A stretch of DNA of 64,000 nt from Salirhabdus euzebyi (GTDB lineage: Bacteria; Bacillota; Bacilli; Bacillales; Alkalibacillaceae), in assembly GCF_014207435.1 (NCBI RefSeq), contig NZ_JACHGH010000013.1:1-64000 (forward strand), read 5' to 3'. Made by a program: the position numbers and the translations under genes. Below the pieces are notes generated by a model. It was not told where the DNA came from. It did no database searches and worked only from the letters and a program-made list of their open reading frames with translations. Below, one piece after another: positions 49,117-59,183 of this stretch (position 1 is the first letter of the stretch; each line of letters opens with the position of its first letter).

Positions 49117-50322
49117 ATGATGAAAAAGGTTTTCTTTCTCTTTGCCTGTCTTATCCTGACTATTACGGGTTGTGCCCCTTCTTATGAATCAGAAGAGGAA
49201 ATCGTTCAGGATACGGATGAAGAGCAAGTAGAAACAGCAATTATACCGAAATACAACGTTTCGGATGATGAATACAAAGTTATTCTGGAATATAAGCCTG
49301 GTAAAGCACGTGGTGTAATAGTTAACCAGGTTTTTAATCGATTTGATATAGACGAGATGGAAATAGGATTAAGAAGACACTCTAAATCTACTTTTGATCC
49401 TGATAATCATTTCTTCCAAGAAGGACAATATCTTTCGGAAGATATTGTTTACCGGTGGTTAGGTAGACAAAAAACAGATGCAGAGTGGGAAGCTTATGTG
49501 GAGAGCTTCAAAGGAAAAAGACCCACTTTATCAAAAGAGGAATACCAAAGTGGGTTAAACCCTACCTTAACAGGTGATGAAAGTGACCCAGAGTCATATC
49601 GTGAAAATCCTAGATATTTATCGCATATTTTAGAACAGAACTATTTGCAAAAAACAGAAGGAAATAAAGTAGAGCTAAAAGGTATTTCCATTGGACTTGC
49701 TTTAAAATCAGTTTATCAATTCGAAACAGAAATTGGTGGTCCGGATTATTATCGTCCTATCGATGAGGAAGAAATGCTAAGGGAAGGGAAAAAGCTTGCT
49801 CAAACAATTTTAGAACGAATAAGAAGTATAGAGGGGCTTGTTGATGTTCCTATTATGATTGCCTTATTTAGGGAAGAGGAGCAGTCTTCACTTGTTCCTG
49901 GAAACTTTGTAGCTAGGACGACGGTGGAAGGAAATGATATGTCTATTGGTGAATGGACAACCATCAATGAAAAATACGTGCTATTTCCTTCAGGTGAAGC
50001 AGACCAGGATTATGTCGCTGATGCAAATATGATGAAAGATTTCACAAAGGAAGTAAGAAAGTTCTTTCCAAATTTTGTTGGTGTAATTGGAAAGGGTTTT
50101 TATGTGAATGATGAGCTAGAAGAATTAAAAATTGAAATTCCTATTGAATTTTATGGGAAGGCAGAAGTTGTTGGTTTTGCGCAATATGCCTATGGCCTAA
50201 TTATGGAGACATTTACATCAAATTATGATTTAGAAATAAATGTAATGTCTACGGATAAACAAGAAGTACTGATGGAAAGAGGCGAAGGGGAAGACGAACC
50301 TCACGTCTATATTTACCAATAA
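49117..50322 (+). CDS. camS: CamS-family sex-pheromone lipoprotein (YerH)
   Basis: 401 residues. Signal peptide with lipobox ITGC (Cys near 19) then an acidic linker. The CamS domain follows, with KARGVIVNQVFNRFDIDEMEIGLRRHSK and FFQEGQYL. In Staphylococcus aureus the signal peptide of CamS releases the enterococcal sex pheromone cAM373; in Bacillus the protein's own role is unclear. Conserved place after ligA. The start is ATG 49117 or 49120. Confidence 0.92.
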   Translation: MMKKVFFLFACLILTITGCAPSYESEEEIVQDTDEEQVETAIIPKYNVSDDEYKVILEYKPGKARGVIVNQVFNRFDIDEMEIGLRRHSKSTFDPDNHFFQEGQYLSEDIVYRWLGRQKTDAEWEAYVESFKGKRPTLSKEEYQSGLNPTLTGDESDPESYRENPRYLSHILEQNYLQKTEGNKVELKGISIGLALKSVYQFETEIGGPDYYRPIDEEEMLREGKKLAQTILERIRSIEGLVDVPIMIALFREEEQSSLVPGNFVARTTVEGNDMSIGEWTTINEKYVLFPSGEADQDYVADANMMKDFTKEVRKFFPNFVGVIGKGFYVNDELEELKIEIPIEFYGKAEVVGFAQYAYGLIMETFTSNYDLEINVMSTDKQEVLMERGEGEDEPHVYIYQ

Positions 50323-50330
50323 AACAAGGA

Positions 50331-50358
50331 AGATCCCTTAAAGCTAGGGGATCTTTTT
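50331..50358 (+). terminator. terminator of the pcrB-camS operon
   Basis: AGATCCC and GGGGATCT pair around TTAAAGCTA, followed by TTTTG. Confidence 0.8.
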
Positions 50359-50388
50359 GTCGTTTAAGGAGAATAATATCCATGATAT

Positions 50389-50417
50389 TTGAACAGCTAG
50401 ATTGAATAGGTTAGAAT
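50389..50417 (+). promoter_or_regulatory. rocA SigA promoter
   Basis: TTGAAC (50389-50394), 17 bp, TAGAAT (50412-50417), about 66 bp before the start codon. Confidence 0.65.
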
Positions 50418-50482
50418 GATACAGGGAACCCTTTCCCTAGGCAAAGGGATGGGTTATGAATTGAATAAAAGGAGGAATTGCC

Positions 50483-52036
50483 GTGGTAGTACCTTACACT
50501 CATGAACCATTTACTGATTTTTCAAAAGACGAAAATCGTAAAGAATTTGAAGAAGCCTTGAAAAAAGTTGAAGCCGAACTAGGGCAAGATTATCCATTGA
50601 TTATTGGTGGGGAGCGCATTTATACAGATGATAAAATTGTTTCTATAAACCCTGCTAAAAAAGATGAGGTTGTAGGAAACGTTTCAAAGGCGAATCAAGA
50701 GCTTGCTGAGAAAGCGATGAAAGTAGCGGATGAAACATTTAAATGGTGGAGAAAGTCTAAACCAGAATTCCGTGCAGACCTTTTATTCCGTGCGGCTGCA
50801 ATTGTGCGTCGTCGTAAGCATGAATTTAGTGCTTGGCTAGTAAAAGAGGCAGGTAAGCCTTGGAAAGAAGCAGATGCTGATACAGCGGAAGCAATCGATT
50901 TCTTTGAATATTATGGACGTCAAATGCTTCGTCTAAAAGATGGGGCTCCAATAAACAGCCGTCCAATTGAGAACAATCGTTATAACTACATTCCACTTGG
51001 AGTAGGTGTTGTCATTTCTCCTTGGAACTTCCTATTTGCCATTATGGCTGGGACAACAGTTTCTGCAATGGTAACTGGAAATACGGTATTACTTAAGCCT
51101 GCTAGTGCAACTCCAGTAATTGCATACAAGTTTATGGAAGTATTAGAAGAAGCGGGATTGCCTGCTGGAGTTATTAACTATATCCCTGGTAGCGGTAAAG
51201 AAGTTGGGGATTACCTAGTTGATCACCCTCGTACACGTTTCATCAGCTTTACAGGTTCTCGTGACGTAGGAACACGTATTTTTGAAAGAGCTGCTAAAGT
51301 TAACGAAGGTCAGCTTTGGTTAAAGCGTGTTGTTGCTGAAATGGGTGGTAAAGATACGATGATCGTAGACAGTGAGTCAGATCTAGAACTTGCTGCGGAA
51401 TCAATCGTAGGTGCTGCATTTGGATTCTCTGGACAAAAATGTTCAGCATGTTCTCGTGTGGTAGCACATGAAGAAATTTATGATGATTTACTTAAGCGTG
51501 TTGTAGAAATTACAGAAGAAAAAGCCAAAGCGGTTGCAGAGCCTAATAGTGCAAATACTTATATGGGGCCAGTAATCGATCAAGCGGCTTATAACAAAAT
51601 TATGGGACACATTGAAGATGGGAAAAAAGAAGGTAGACTAATGACTGGTGGAGAAGGTGACGATTCAGTTGGTTACTTCATTAAGCCAACAGTATTTGCT
51701 GATTTAGACCCTAATGCTTCTATCATGCAAGAAGAAATCTTTGGTCCTGTAGTAGCCTTTACGAAGGCGAAAAACTTTACAGAAGCAATCGAAATTGCGA
51801 ACAATACGGATTACGGTTTAACAGGTGCTGTTATTACGAACAACCGTGAACATATTGAGCAAGCTCGTGAAGATTTCCATGTAGGGAACCTTTACTTTAA
51901 CCGTGGTTGTACAGCTGCAATTGTAGGCTACCATCCATTTGGTGGATTTAACATGTCAGGTACAGATTCAAAAGCTGGTGGACCTGATTACCTAATGAAC
52001 TTCCTACAAGCTAAAACAACTTCTGAAATGCTTTAA
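50483..52036 (+). CDS. rocA: L-glutamate gamma-semialdehyde dehydrogenase (1-pyrroline-5-carboxylate dehydrogenase)
   Basis: Oxidises glutamate semialdehyde (from proline, arginine or ornithine) to glutamate with NAD+. 517 residues of the ALDH superfamily: NAD loop [23 protein letters not shown], catalytic Glu in [14 protein letters not shown] and catalytic Cys in [11 protein letters not shown] (about 312-322), [10 protein letters not shown] near the C terminus. RocA/PutC subfamily by length and sequence. AAAGGAGG precedes the GTG start. The neighbouring putP suggests use of imported proline, but no proline dehydrogenase is in the window. Confidence 0.95.
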   Translation: MVVPYTHEPFTDFSKDENRKEFEEALKKVEAELGQDYPLIIGGERIYTDDKIVSINPAKKDEVVGNVSKANQELAEKAMKVADETFKWWRKSKPEFRADLLFRAAAIVRRRKHEFSAWLVKEAGKPWKEADADTAEAIDFFEYYGRQMLRLKDGAPINSRPIENNRYNYIPLGVGVVISPWNFLFAIMAGTTVSAMVTGNTVLLKPASATPVIAYKFMEVLEEAGLPAGVINYIPGSGKEVGDYLVDHPRTRFISFTGSRDVGTRIFERAAKVNEGQLWLKRVVAEMGGKDTMIVDSESDLELAAESIVGAAFGFSGQKCSACSRVVAHEEIYDDLLKRVVEITEEKAKAVAEPNSANTYMGPVIDQAAYNKIMGHIEDGKKEGRLMTGGEGDDSVGYFIKPTVFADLDPNASIMQEEIFGPVVAFTKAKNFTEAIEIANNTDYGLTGAVITNNREHIEQAREDFHVGNLYFNRGCTAAIVGYHPFGGFNMSGTDSKAGGPDYLMNFLQAKTTSEML

Positions 52037-52051
52037 TAACTGTTAATAATT

Positions 52052-52096
52052 GTAAGAGCTCTGTACATAACCTTTGTACAGAGCTCTTATTTTTTC
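52052..52096 (+). terminator. rocA terminator
   Basis: AAGAGCTCTGTACA and TGTACAGAGCTCTT form a perfect 14-bp stem with a 7-nt loop, followed by a T run. Confidence 0.9.
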
Positions 52097-52259
52097 TTAT
52101 ACAATGATTAACATGCAAATTAAGGACTATGGACTCATTAATCTAGCATTTTTCGCCAATAACAGCATATTTCGAGGATATTCTAAAATATACTTTTTTG
52201 AAATATTCATAAAATTTCTATAAGATTAATAGTATGGTAAAAAAGGGGGGTAGACAAAC

Positions 52260-52373
52260 ATGGGTGAAGATTTCGCTTTATCTGGAGCAACGTGGTTTTG
52301 GTTTTTCGTCCCAATGCCGATACTAATTATTTTATGTGCAATATCATTATTTAAGAGAGGTGAAGATAGTTAA
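52260..52373 (+). CDS. small single-helix membrane protein, symporter accessory type
   Basis: A 37-residue frame preceded by GGGGGG and followed, with a TAATG stop/start overlap, by putP. It reads MGEDFALSGATWFWFFVPMP, then a hydrophobic helix and the basic-acidic end FKRGEDS. One membrane span is clear. Short proteins of this form directly upstream of sodium/solute symporters in Bacillales are annotated as symporter small accessory proteins; this is from memory. The tight coupling suggests a role in assembling or regulating the transporter. Confidence 0.75.
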   Translation: MGEDFALSGATWFWFFVPMPILIILCAISLFKRGEDS

Positions 52374-53836
52374 TGGCAACTTTAATTACATTTATAATTT
52401 ATTTAGCAGGTATGTTAGCTATCGGTGTCATAGGATATCGACTAACGAATAATCTATCAGACTACTTTTTAGGGGGCAGACGTTTAGGCCCAGGTGTTGC
52501 TGCACTTAGTGCTGGTGCATCCGACATGAGTGGTTGGTTACTACTAGGTTTACCAGGTGCCATTTATGCAAGCGGTTTATCTGGTGCATGGATTGCAGTA
52601 GGTTTATCAATTGGTGCATATTTAAATTGGCAGTTTGTAGCAAAACGTTTACGCACTTATACTGAAGTATCTAATGATTCTATTACAATTCCTGATTTCT
52701 TTGAAAATCGTTTTAAGGATAATACGCACATCCTCCGTCTTGTTTCTGCGATTGTTATTTTGTTCTTCTTCACGATCTACACGGCATCAGGGATGACAGC
52801 AGGTGCAAAATTATTTAGTTCTTCATTCGAACTCACTTATACGCAAGGTCTTTGGATTGGTGCAATAGTAATTATTGCTTATACATTCTTAGGTGGTTTT
52901 ATTGCAGTAAGCTGGACAGATTTCATTCAAGGGATCTTAATGTTCCTTGCTCTAGTTGTCTTACCACTTGTAGCTATTTCAGAGCTAGGTGGATGGCAAG
53001 AAACGCTTAACACAATTGGGCAAGCAAGTGAAGGTCACTTAGAAATGGTTGCTGGAGTTGGAGTAATCGCAATACTATCAAACCTCGCATGGGGTCTTGG
53101 TTATTTCGGTCAGCCTCACATTTTAGCTCGTTTTATGGGTCTTCGTTCTCATAAAGATGTTAAGAAAGCTAGATTTATCGGTATTAGCTGGATGGTAATC
53201 GGTCTTTATGGTGCAGTATTTGCCGGTTTAGCTGGTTTCGCAATGAGCCAGGTTGGTACATTAAACCTTGGTGATGGCGAAGAAGTATTTATCATGATGT
53301 CTCAAGTGTTAACACATCCAATTGTTGCAGGTATTTTACTTGCTGCGATACTTTCAGCAATTATGAGTACAATTGACTCTCAGTTACTTGTATCTTCTTC
53401 AGCTGTAGCAGAAGATTTCTACAAAGGTGTTTTCCGTAGAAATGCTACAGATAAAGAGCTTGTAACAGTGGGACGTATTTCCGTAGCTGTGATTGCAGTA
53501 ATTGCAATTCTACTAGCTGGGGATCCAACAAACTCTGTACTTGAACTTGTAAGTTACGCATGGGCTGGATTTGGTGCTGCATTTGGACCAATTATCCTTC
53601 TTTCTCTATTCTGGAAGCGTATTACTGCTTCTGGTGCCATTGCAGGTATGATTGCAGGTGCGGTAACGGTAATAGTATGGGGTAACTACTTAGAAGGTGG
53701 AATTTTTGATCTATATGAAATTGTTCCAGGTTTCCTTCTTAACGTTATTTTAGCAGTAGTATTTAGCTTATTCTCACAACCGAAGCCTGAAATGGAAGAA
53801 GAGTTTGAAAAAGCTCGCCAAATGGCTCAAGAATAA
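52373..53836 (+). CDS. putP: sodium/proline symporter
   Basis: A sodium:solute symporter family protein of 487 residues with about 13 membrane helices. PutP-type features are DYFLGGRRLGPGVAALSAGASDMSGWLLLGLPG near the N terminus (Na+ and proline contacts), GWGLGYFGQPHI-like segment LAWGLGYFGQPHILARFMG and STIDSQLLVSSSAVAEDFYK. It imports proline with Na+, for catabolism or osmoprotection. It overlaps the 37-residue gene upstream by one base. Confidence 0.94.
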   Translation: MATLITFIIYLAGMLAIGVIGYRLTNNLSDYFLGGRRLGPGVAALSAGASDMSGWLLLGLPGAIYASGLSGAWIAVGLSIGAYLNWQFVAKRLRTYTEVSNDSITIPDFFENRFKDNTHILRLVSAIVILFFFTIYTASGMTAGAKLFSSSFELTYTQGLWIGAIVIIAYTFLGGFIAVSWTDFIQGILMFLALVVLPLVAISELGGWQETLNTIGQASEGHLEMVAGVGVIAILSNLAWGLGYFGQPHILARFMGLRSHKDVKKARFIGISWMVIGLYGAVFAGLAGFAMSQVGTLNLGDGEEVFIMMSQVLTHPIVAGILLAAILSAIMSTIDSQLLVSSSAVAEDFYKGVFRRNATDKELVTVGRISVAVIAVIAILLAGDPTNSVLELVSYAWAGFGAAFGPIILLSLFWKRITASGAIAGMIAGAVTVIVWGNYLEGGIFDLYEIVPGFLLNVILAVVFSLFSQPKPEMEEEFEKARQMAQE

Positions 53837-53846
53837 TTATTCAATA

Positions 53847-53888
53847 GTACAGAAGCCTTCTCTTTTGCAGAGAAGGCTTCTTTTTTTG
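53847..53888 (+). terminator. putP terminator
   Basis: AGAAGCCTTCTC and GAGAAGGCTTCT pair around a 7-nt loop, followed by seven T. Confidence 0.9.
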
Positions 53889-54021
53889 TGAAAAAACAGG
53901 AATCTAGCAGCATTTTTTTGCTTGTTAAAACTTTTTGATGTTCACTACAAAAAGAATAATGAATTGACTAATGAAAAATATATTGTCGAAAACTTTTCCA
54001 TACTTTTTTCCAATTTACCGG

Positions 54022-54049
54022 TTACATTTTTCAAATACTGTTATATAAT
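54022..54049 (+). promoter_or_regulatory. candidate aceB-aceA promoter
   Basis: TTACAT (54022-54027), 16 bp, TATAAT (54044-54049), about 50 bp before aceB. AT-rich GTTATA/TATAAC partial symmetry follows between the -10 box and the gene and could be an operator. Confidence 0.45.
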
Positions 54050-54097
54050 ACAAAACAAGTTATAATAACTGTAATATAACAAGGTGGTGTAAAAAGT

Positions 54098-55693
54098 ATG
54101 ACGACAAAAACGAAAGGGATTGATGTAAATGGTAAGATGCGCTGGGAATATGCGGATATCCTAACCCCTGATGCCCTACTATTTATACAACAGTTAGAAA
54201 GAAAGTTCCGTTCTCGTCGAACGGAACTGTTACAGCACAGAGAGGAAAGACAAAAGCAATTTGATTTAGGTGAATACCCATCGTTTTTAAAAGAAACGGA
54301 GAGTATTCGTAACAGTGATTGGACTATATCACCTATCCCGAACGACTTAGAGGATAGGCGAGTAGAGATTACCGGTCCTGTTGACCGTAAAATGGTTATT
54401 AATGCATTGAATTCAGGAGCCAAGGTATTTATGGCCTGTTTGGAAGATGCAACGTCCCCTACTTGGGATAACGTCGTCCAAGGACATGTGAATTTACGGG
54501 ACGCTGTTCAAGGAACAATTTCCTTTATTAATGAAAACGGAAAAAAATATGAACTAAAGGATGATTTAGCAGTTCTAAAGGTGCGCCCTAGGGGATGGCA
54601 CTTAGAGGAAAAACATGTAACAGTTGATGGTCATCCTATAAGTGGAAGCTTGTTCGACTTCGGATTGTTTTTCTTTCATAATGCGAAAACGCTAATGAAG
54701 AAAGGTTCAGGACCTTATTTTTATCTTCCCAAACTAGAAAGCCACTTAGAAGCAAGACTTTGGAATGATGTATTTCTTTTTGCCCAGGAATTTATTGGTA
54801 TTCCTAGAGGGACGATAAAAGCTACCGTCTTAATAGAAACAATAGTAGCAGCTTTTGAAATGGACGAAATTTTATATGAACTGAGAGAACATTCCGCAGG
54901 TTTAAACTGTGGTAGGTGGGATTATATATTTAGTTACCTTAAAAAGTTTAGCAAGCATCCACTTGTTGTATTTCCAGATCGTTCAACAGTAACAATGACA
55001 GTTCCGTTTATGCGAGCATATTCTCTTTTGACTATTAAAACATGTCATAAACGAAATGCTCCAGCTATTGGGGGAATGGCAGCACAAATCCCTATAAAAG
55101 GGGACGAAAAAGCAAACGAAGAAGCATTCAACAAAGTAAGAAATGATAAAGAGCGGGAAGCACGAGATGGCCATGATGGTACTTGGGTGGCACACCCCGG
55201 ATTAGTACCTGTAGCAATGGAAATTTTTAATAAAGAAATGAAAAGCAAGAATCAAATAGATTCAAAAAAACAACAAAACATGGAAGTAACAGCTGAACAA
55301 CTACTTGAAATTCCGACAGGTGATATTACAGAAAAAGGAGTCCGTCAAAATATTAGAGTCGGTATCCTATATATTGCCTCTTGGCTACAAGGGAAAGGTG
55401 CAGCTCCTATTGATCACTTAATGGAGGACGCCGCAACGGCAGAAATTTCGAGGGCACAGTTATGGCAGTGGATTAGAAGTCCTAAAGGCGTGCTAAGTGA
55501 CGGAAGAAAATTAACCGGACATTTATATGAAAAATTGAAAACAGAGGAACTGGGGAAAGTCAAAGCAGAAATTGGAAACGATACTTTTCAACAAGGTAGA
55601 TTTTATGAAGCAATCAAATTGTTTGACCGCTTGATATTAGAAGATGAATTTATCGAGTTTTTAACATTACTAGGCTATGAAATTTTAGAATAA
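54098..55693 (+). CDS. aceB: malate synthase (isoform A type)
   Basis: Condenses glyoxylate with acetyl-CoA to malate, the second step of the glyoxylate shunt. 531 residues, the A-type length. FMACLEDATSPTWDNVVQGHVNL and KVRPRGWHLEEKHV (catalytic Arg) are visible, as are the acidic metal-binding Glu in ATVLIETIVAAFEMDEILYEL and RDGHDGTWVAHPGLV. It precedes aceA by 15 bp in one operon, so both shunt enzymes are made together. Their presence implies growth on acetate or fatty acids. Confidence 0.96.
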   Translation: MTTKTKGIDVNGKMRWEYADILTPDALLFIQQLERKFRSRRTELLQHREERQKQFDLGEYPSFLKETESIRNSDWTISPIPNDLEDRRVEITGPVDRKMVINALNSGAKVFMACLEDATSPTWDNVVQGHVNLRDAVQGTISFINENGKKYELKDDLAVLKVRPRGWHLEEKHVTVDGHPISGSLFDFGLFFFHNAKTLMKKGSGPYFYLPKLESHLEARLWNDVFLFAQEFIGIPRGTIKATVLIETIVAAFEMDEILYELREHSAGLNCGRWDYIFSYLKKFSKHPLVVFPDRSTVTMTVPFMRAYSLLTIKTCHKRNAPAIGGMAAQIPIKGDEKANEEAFNKVRNDKEREARDGHDGTWVAHPGLVPVAMEIFNKEMKSKNQIDSKKQQNMEVTAEQLLEIPTGDITEKGVRQNIRVGILYIASWLQGKGAAPIDHLMEDAATAEISRAQLWQWIRSPKGVLSDGRKLTGHLYEKLKTEELGKVKAEIGNDTFQQGRFYEAIKLFDRLILEDEFIEFLTLLGYEILE

Positions 55694-55708
55694 GAGGGAG
55701 GAATTAAA

Positions 55709-56992
55709 ATGTTTGCTGAACGAGTAAGAAAATTAGAAGAAAGCTGGGCATTCGATAGTCGTTGGAATGAGGTAGAAAGACCTTATACAGCAGAGGAAGT
55801 CATAAAACTAAGAGGATCGATTGACATTGAGCATACATTGGCGAAAACAGGTGCCGAGAAACTATGGAACTACTTGCATACAGACGATTATATTAACGCA
55901 CTAGGTGCATTGACGGGGAATCAGGCGGTACAACAAGTAAAAGCAGGGTTAAAAGCAATATATTTAAGTGGATGGCAGGTTGCAGCAGATGCAAATTTAT
56001 CCGGGCACATGTATCCTGACCAAAGTTTATATCCCGCTAATAGCGTTCCGCACGTAGTGAAGCGAATTAATCAAGCATTGCAAAGGGCTGATCAAATTCA
56101 CCATGTAGAATCAGATCAAACGATTGATTGGTTTCAACCAATTGTCGCAGATGCAGAAGCAGGCTTTGGGGGGCAACTAAATGTTTTTGAGCTTATGAAA
56201 GGAATGATTGAATCTGGTGCCTCTGGTGTACACTTTGAAGATCAGCTATCATCTGAGAAGAAATGCGGTCACCTAGGTGGAAAAGTATTGTTACCTACAC
56301 AAACAGCTGTAAAAAATTTAGTAGCAGCAAGATTAGCTGCAGATGTCATGGGTACACCAACGATATTAATTGCACGTACTGATGCGAATGCGGCAGACAT
56401 GGTAACGAGTGATGTAGACCCATATGATCATGAATTTATAACTGGAGAAAGAACACCAGAAGGATTTTATCGTACGAAGGCAGGACTAGACCAAGCAATT
56501 GCTAGAGGGCTGGCATATGCGCCTTATGCAGACTTGATTTGGTGTGAAACATCCGAGCCAAACTTAGAGGAAGCAAAACGTTTCGCTGAAGCTATCCATG
56601 AGAAATATCCAAATAAATTACTAGCTTATAATTGTTCTCCGTCCTTCAATTGGAAGAAGAAACTAGATGAAAACACGATTGCAGCATTTCAACAGGAACT
56701 AGGCAAAATGGGTTATAAATTCCAGTTTGTAACATTGGCAGGATTCCATGCGCTCAATCATAGTATGTTTGAGCTTGCTCGAGGGTATAAGGATCGAGGG
56801 ATGGCTGCATATTCAGAGCTTCAGCAAGCAGAATTTGCGAGTGAGGTACACGGTTACTCAGCAACAAGGCACCAGAGGGAAGTTGGTACAGGATACTTTG
56901 ATCAAGTTTCCATGATTGTCTCAGGCGGGACGTCATCAACTACTGCATTAAAAGGATCAACAGAAGAAGAACAGTTTACCGCCAAAGCGTAA
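55709..56992 (+). CDS. aceA: isocitrate lyase
   Basis: Splits isocitrate into glyoxylate and succinate. 427 residues with the active-site hexapeptide KKCGHLGG (about 187-194), substrate/Mg2+ motif [26 protein letters not shown] context and [10 protein letters not shown]. The C terminus has [23 protein letters not shown] precedes the ATG. Second gene of the shunt operon; a terminator follows. Confidence 0.97.
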   Translation: MFAERVRKLEESWAFDSRWNEVERPYTAEEVIKLRGSIDIEHTLAKTGAEKLWNYLHTDDYINALGALTGNQAVQQVKAGLKAIYLSGWQVAADANLSGHMYPDQSLYPANSVPHVVKRINQALQRADQIHHVESDQTIDWFQPIVADAEAGFGGQLNVFELMKGMIESGASGVHFEDQLSSEKKCGHLGGKVLLPTQTAVKNLVAARLAADVMGTPTILIARTDANAADMVTSDVDPYDHEFITGERTPEGFYRTKAGLDQAIARGLAYAPYADLIWCETSEPNLEEAKRFAEAIHEKYPNKLLAYNCSPSFNWKKKLDENTIAAFQQELGKMGYKFQFVTLAGFHALNHSMFELARGYKDRGMAAYSELQQAEFASEVHGYSATRHQREVGTGYFDQVSMIVSGGTSSTTALKGSTEEEQFTAKA

Positions 56993-57029
56993 AGCACCAA
57001 GCAAAGTTTTATCGACGTTTATCTATTGA

Positions 57030-57069
57030 TATTTGCGCCTTCTCCATTTAATGGAGGAGGCTATTTTTT
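57030..57069 (+). terminator. aceA terminator
   Basis: GCCTTCTCCATT and AATGGAGGAGGC pair, followed by TATTTTTTT. It runs straight into the second repeat copy. Confidence 0.85.
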
Positions 57070-57166
57070 TACTTTAAGAAAGTTTAACTTTGTTAAAGGA
57101 TTAAAGTATAAGAAAAACGAAGGCTTTCGCCATAAGGACTTGGCGACAAGCCTTCGTTTTTCTAAT
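57070..57166 (+). repeat. dispersed 96-bp intergenic repeat, copy 2
   Basis: Near-identical to 4367-4462. The hairpin half is better paired here: AAAAACGAAGGCTTTCGCC with GGCGACAAGCCTTCGTTTTT. Like copy 1 it directly follows a gene terminator (here that of aceA) and keeps the same orientation. The remaining 57167-57413 holds no gene, only the hairpin listed next and AT-rich DNA before gatC. Confidence 0.8.
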
Positions 57167-57251
57167 CCCTCTGGCTTCTTCATAACATAACAGCTACCTA
57201 GAAAAGTTGCAATATCGAGTAGACGAGATTTATCCTCCTAGCATTTATCTT

Positions 57252-57299
57252 TACATGAAAGGAAAGACATAAGATAGACCTATGAGCCTTTCATGTTTT
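57252..57299 (+). terminator. terminator-like hairpin before gatC
   Basis: ACATGAAAGG and CCTTTCATGT are perfect arms with a 24-nt loop and a short T run. No gene ends just before it, so its role is unclear. Confidence 0.4.
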
Positions 57300-57413
57300 A
57301 ATGTATGGATTAAGTGTTAAAATGGTAAGGGTACAAGTTGCTATATATAAGGAAAATTTGCTATTATAAAAAAATATTGTGAGTGTTCGAACATAGTCGG
57401 AGGTGAACAAAAA

Positions 57414-57704
57414 ATGGCTGAAATTTCAAAGGAACAAGTAAAACACGTGGCGAACTTAGCGAGGCTAGCCGTAACAGAAGAAGAGGTAGAGAAATTTTCG
57501 GAACAGTTAGGCTCCATTATTACATTTGCAGAGCAACTAAATGAATTAGATACAGATAATGTAGAACCAACAACACACGTCCTTGATTTGAAAAATGTGA
57601 TGCGTAAAGACGAGTCGAAACAATGGTTAACACAAGAAGAAGCGTTGAAAAATGCACCAGATAAAAAAGACGGACAATTCCGTGTACCATCTATTTTGGA
57701 GTAA
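57414..57704 (+). CDS. gatC: Asp-tRNA(Asn)/Glu-tRNA(Gln) amidotransferase subunit C
   Basis: 96 residues. GatC stabilises the GatAB complex that converts misacylated Glu-tRNA(Gln) and Asp-tRNA(Asn) to Gln- and Asn-t[42 protein letters not shown] and the C-terminal [17 protein letters not shown] are typical. First gene of gatCAB. Confidence 0.97.
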   Translation: MAEISKEQVKHVANLARLAVTEEEVEKFSEQLGSIITFAEQLNELDTDNVEPTTHVLDLKNVMRKDESKQWLTQEEALKNAPDKKDGQFRVPSILE

Positions 57705-57716
57705 GGAGGTAAAAAG

Positions 57717-59183
57717 ATGTCACTATTTGATCATTCCATATCTGAACTACAACAAAAGCTACATAACAAAGAAATTACCGTTTCAGATTTAGTTGATACA
57801 TCATACAAAAGAATTAGTGAAGTTGATGATAAAGTAAAAGCATTTTTAACGTTAAATGAAGAGGCAGCTAGAGCTCAGGCTAAAGCACTAGAGGAAAGTG
57901 GACAAGCTGGTGAAGCTCTTTTTGGTTTACCTGCAGGGATTAAAGATAACATTGTCACAAAAGGCCTTCGTACTACTTGTGGCAGTCAATTTTTAAGTAA
58001 TTTTAATGATCCTTTATATGATGCAACGGTTATTCAAAAGCTTAATGCAGCAAAATCAATTACTGTTGGGAAACTAAACATGGATGAATTTGCAATGGGC
58101 TCATCCAATGAAAACTCTAGCTATTTTACGACACGAAATCCATGGAATACGGAGCATGTTCCTGGTGGTTCTAGTGGTGGATCTGGAGCGGCAGTTGCTT
58201 CTGGTCAAGTACTATTTGCTTTAGGATCTGACACGGGCGGATCTATCCGTCAGCCTGCTGCTTTTTGTGGTGTAGTAGGGTTGAAACCTACTTATGGACG
58301 TGTCTCACGTTTTGGCCTCGTTGCTTTTGCATCCTCTTTAGATCAAATCGGTCCAGTAACAAGAACAGTAGAAGATAATGCAAGAGTTTTGGAAATTATT
58401 TCTGGGCATGACAAAATGGATTCTACAAGCGCAAATATAGATGTACCGAAATATACCGAATCTCTTACTGGAGACGTAAAAGGACTTAAAATTGCCGTGC
58501 CTAAAGAATATTTAGGTGAAGGTGTCACAGAAGAAGTTAGAAATGCTGTGTTAGAAGCATTAAAAAAATATGAAGCATTAGGTGCAGAGTGGGAAGAAGT
58601 ATCTTTACCTCACTCAAAGTATGCAGTGGCTACTTACTATTTATTATCTTCTTCTGAAGCATCTGCAAATTTAGCTCGTTTTGATGGTGTTCGTTACGGT
58701 GTAAGATCACCAGAAGCTAAAAATATGATAGAAATGTTTAAACTTTCTCGTAGTCAAGGATTTGGAGAAGAAGTAAAACGCCGTATTATGCTTGGAACTT
58801 TCGCTTTAAGTTCAGGTTATTATGATGCGTATTATAAGAAAGCACAAAAAGTACGGACGTTGATCAAACAAGACTTTGATAACGTATTTGAGAAATACGA
58901 TATTATTCTAGGACCGACAACTCCTACTCCAGCATTTAAAGTGGGGGAGAAAATAGCAGATCCACTTACGATGTATGCAAATGATATTTTAACCATTCCA
59001 GTTAACCTTGCTGGTGTTCCAGGGATATCTATCCCATGTGGATTCTCTTCAGAAGGTCTACCAATCGGACTTCAGTTAATTGGGAAGCATTTTGATGAGG
59101 GAACCGTTTATCGTGCCGCACATGCATTTGAACAAGCGACTGACCACCATAAGAAAAAGCCAACGCTTGGAGGTGCCAACTAA
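57717..59183 (+). CDS. gatA: Asp-tRNA(Asn)/Glu-tRNA(Gln) amidotransferase subunit A
   Basis: The amidase subunit, which hydrolyses glutamine to deliver ammonia. 488 residues of the amidase-signature family: catalytic Lys in LPAGIKDNI, and the Ser-cisSer-Lys triad region in [16 protein letters not shown] and [29 protein letters not shown]. Overlaps gatB by one base, indicating coupled translation. Confidence 0.98.
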   Translation: MSLFDHSISELQQKLHNKEITVSDLVDTSYKRISEVDDKVKAFLTLNEEAARAQAKALEESGQAGEALFGLPAGIKDNIVTKGLRTTCGSQFLSNFNDPLYDATVIQKLNAAKSITVGKLNMDEFAMGSSNENSSYFTTRNPWNTEHVPGGSSGGSGAAVASGQVLFALGSDTGGSIRQPAAFCGVVGLKPTYGRVSRFGLVAFASSLDQIGPVTRTVEDNARVLEIISGHDKMDSTSANIDVPKYTESLTGDVKGLKIAVPKEYLGEGVTEEVRNAVLEALKKYEALGAEWEEVSLPHSKYAVATYYLLSSSEASANLARFDGVRYGVRSPEAKNMIEMFKLSRSQGFGEEVKRRIMLGTFALSSGYYDAYYKKAQKVRTLIKQDFDNVFEKYDIILGPTTPTPAFKVGEKIADPLTMYANDILTIPVNLAGVPGISIPCGFSSEGLPIGLQLIGKHFDEGTVYRAAHAFEQATDHHKKKPTLGGAN

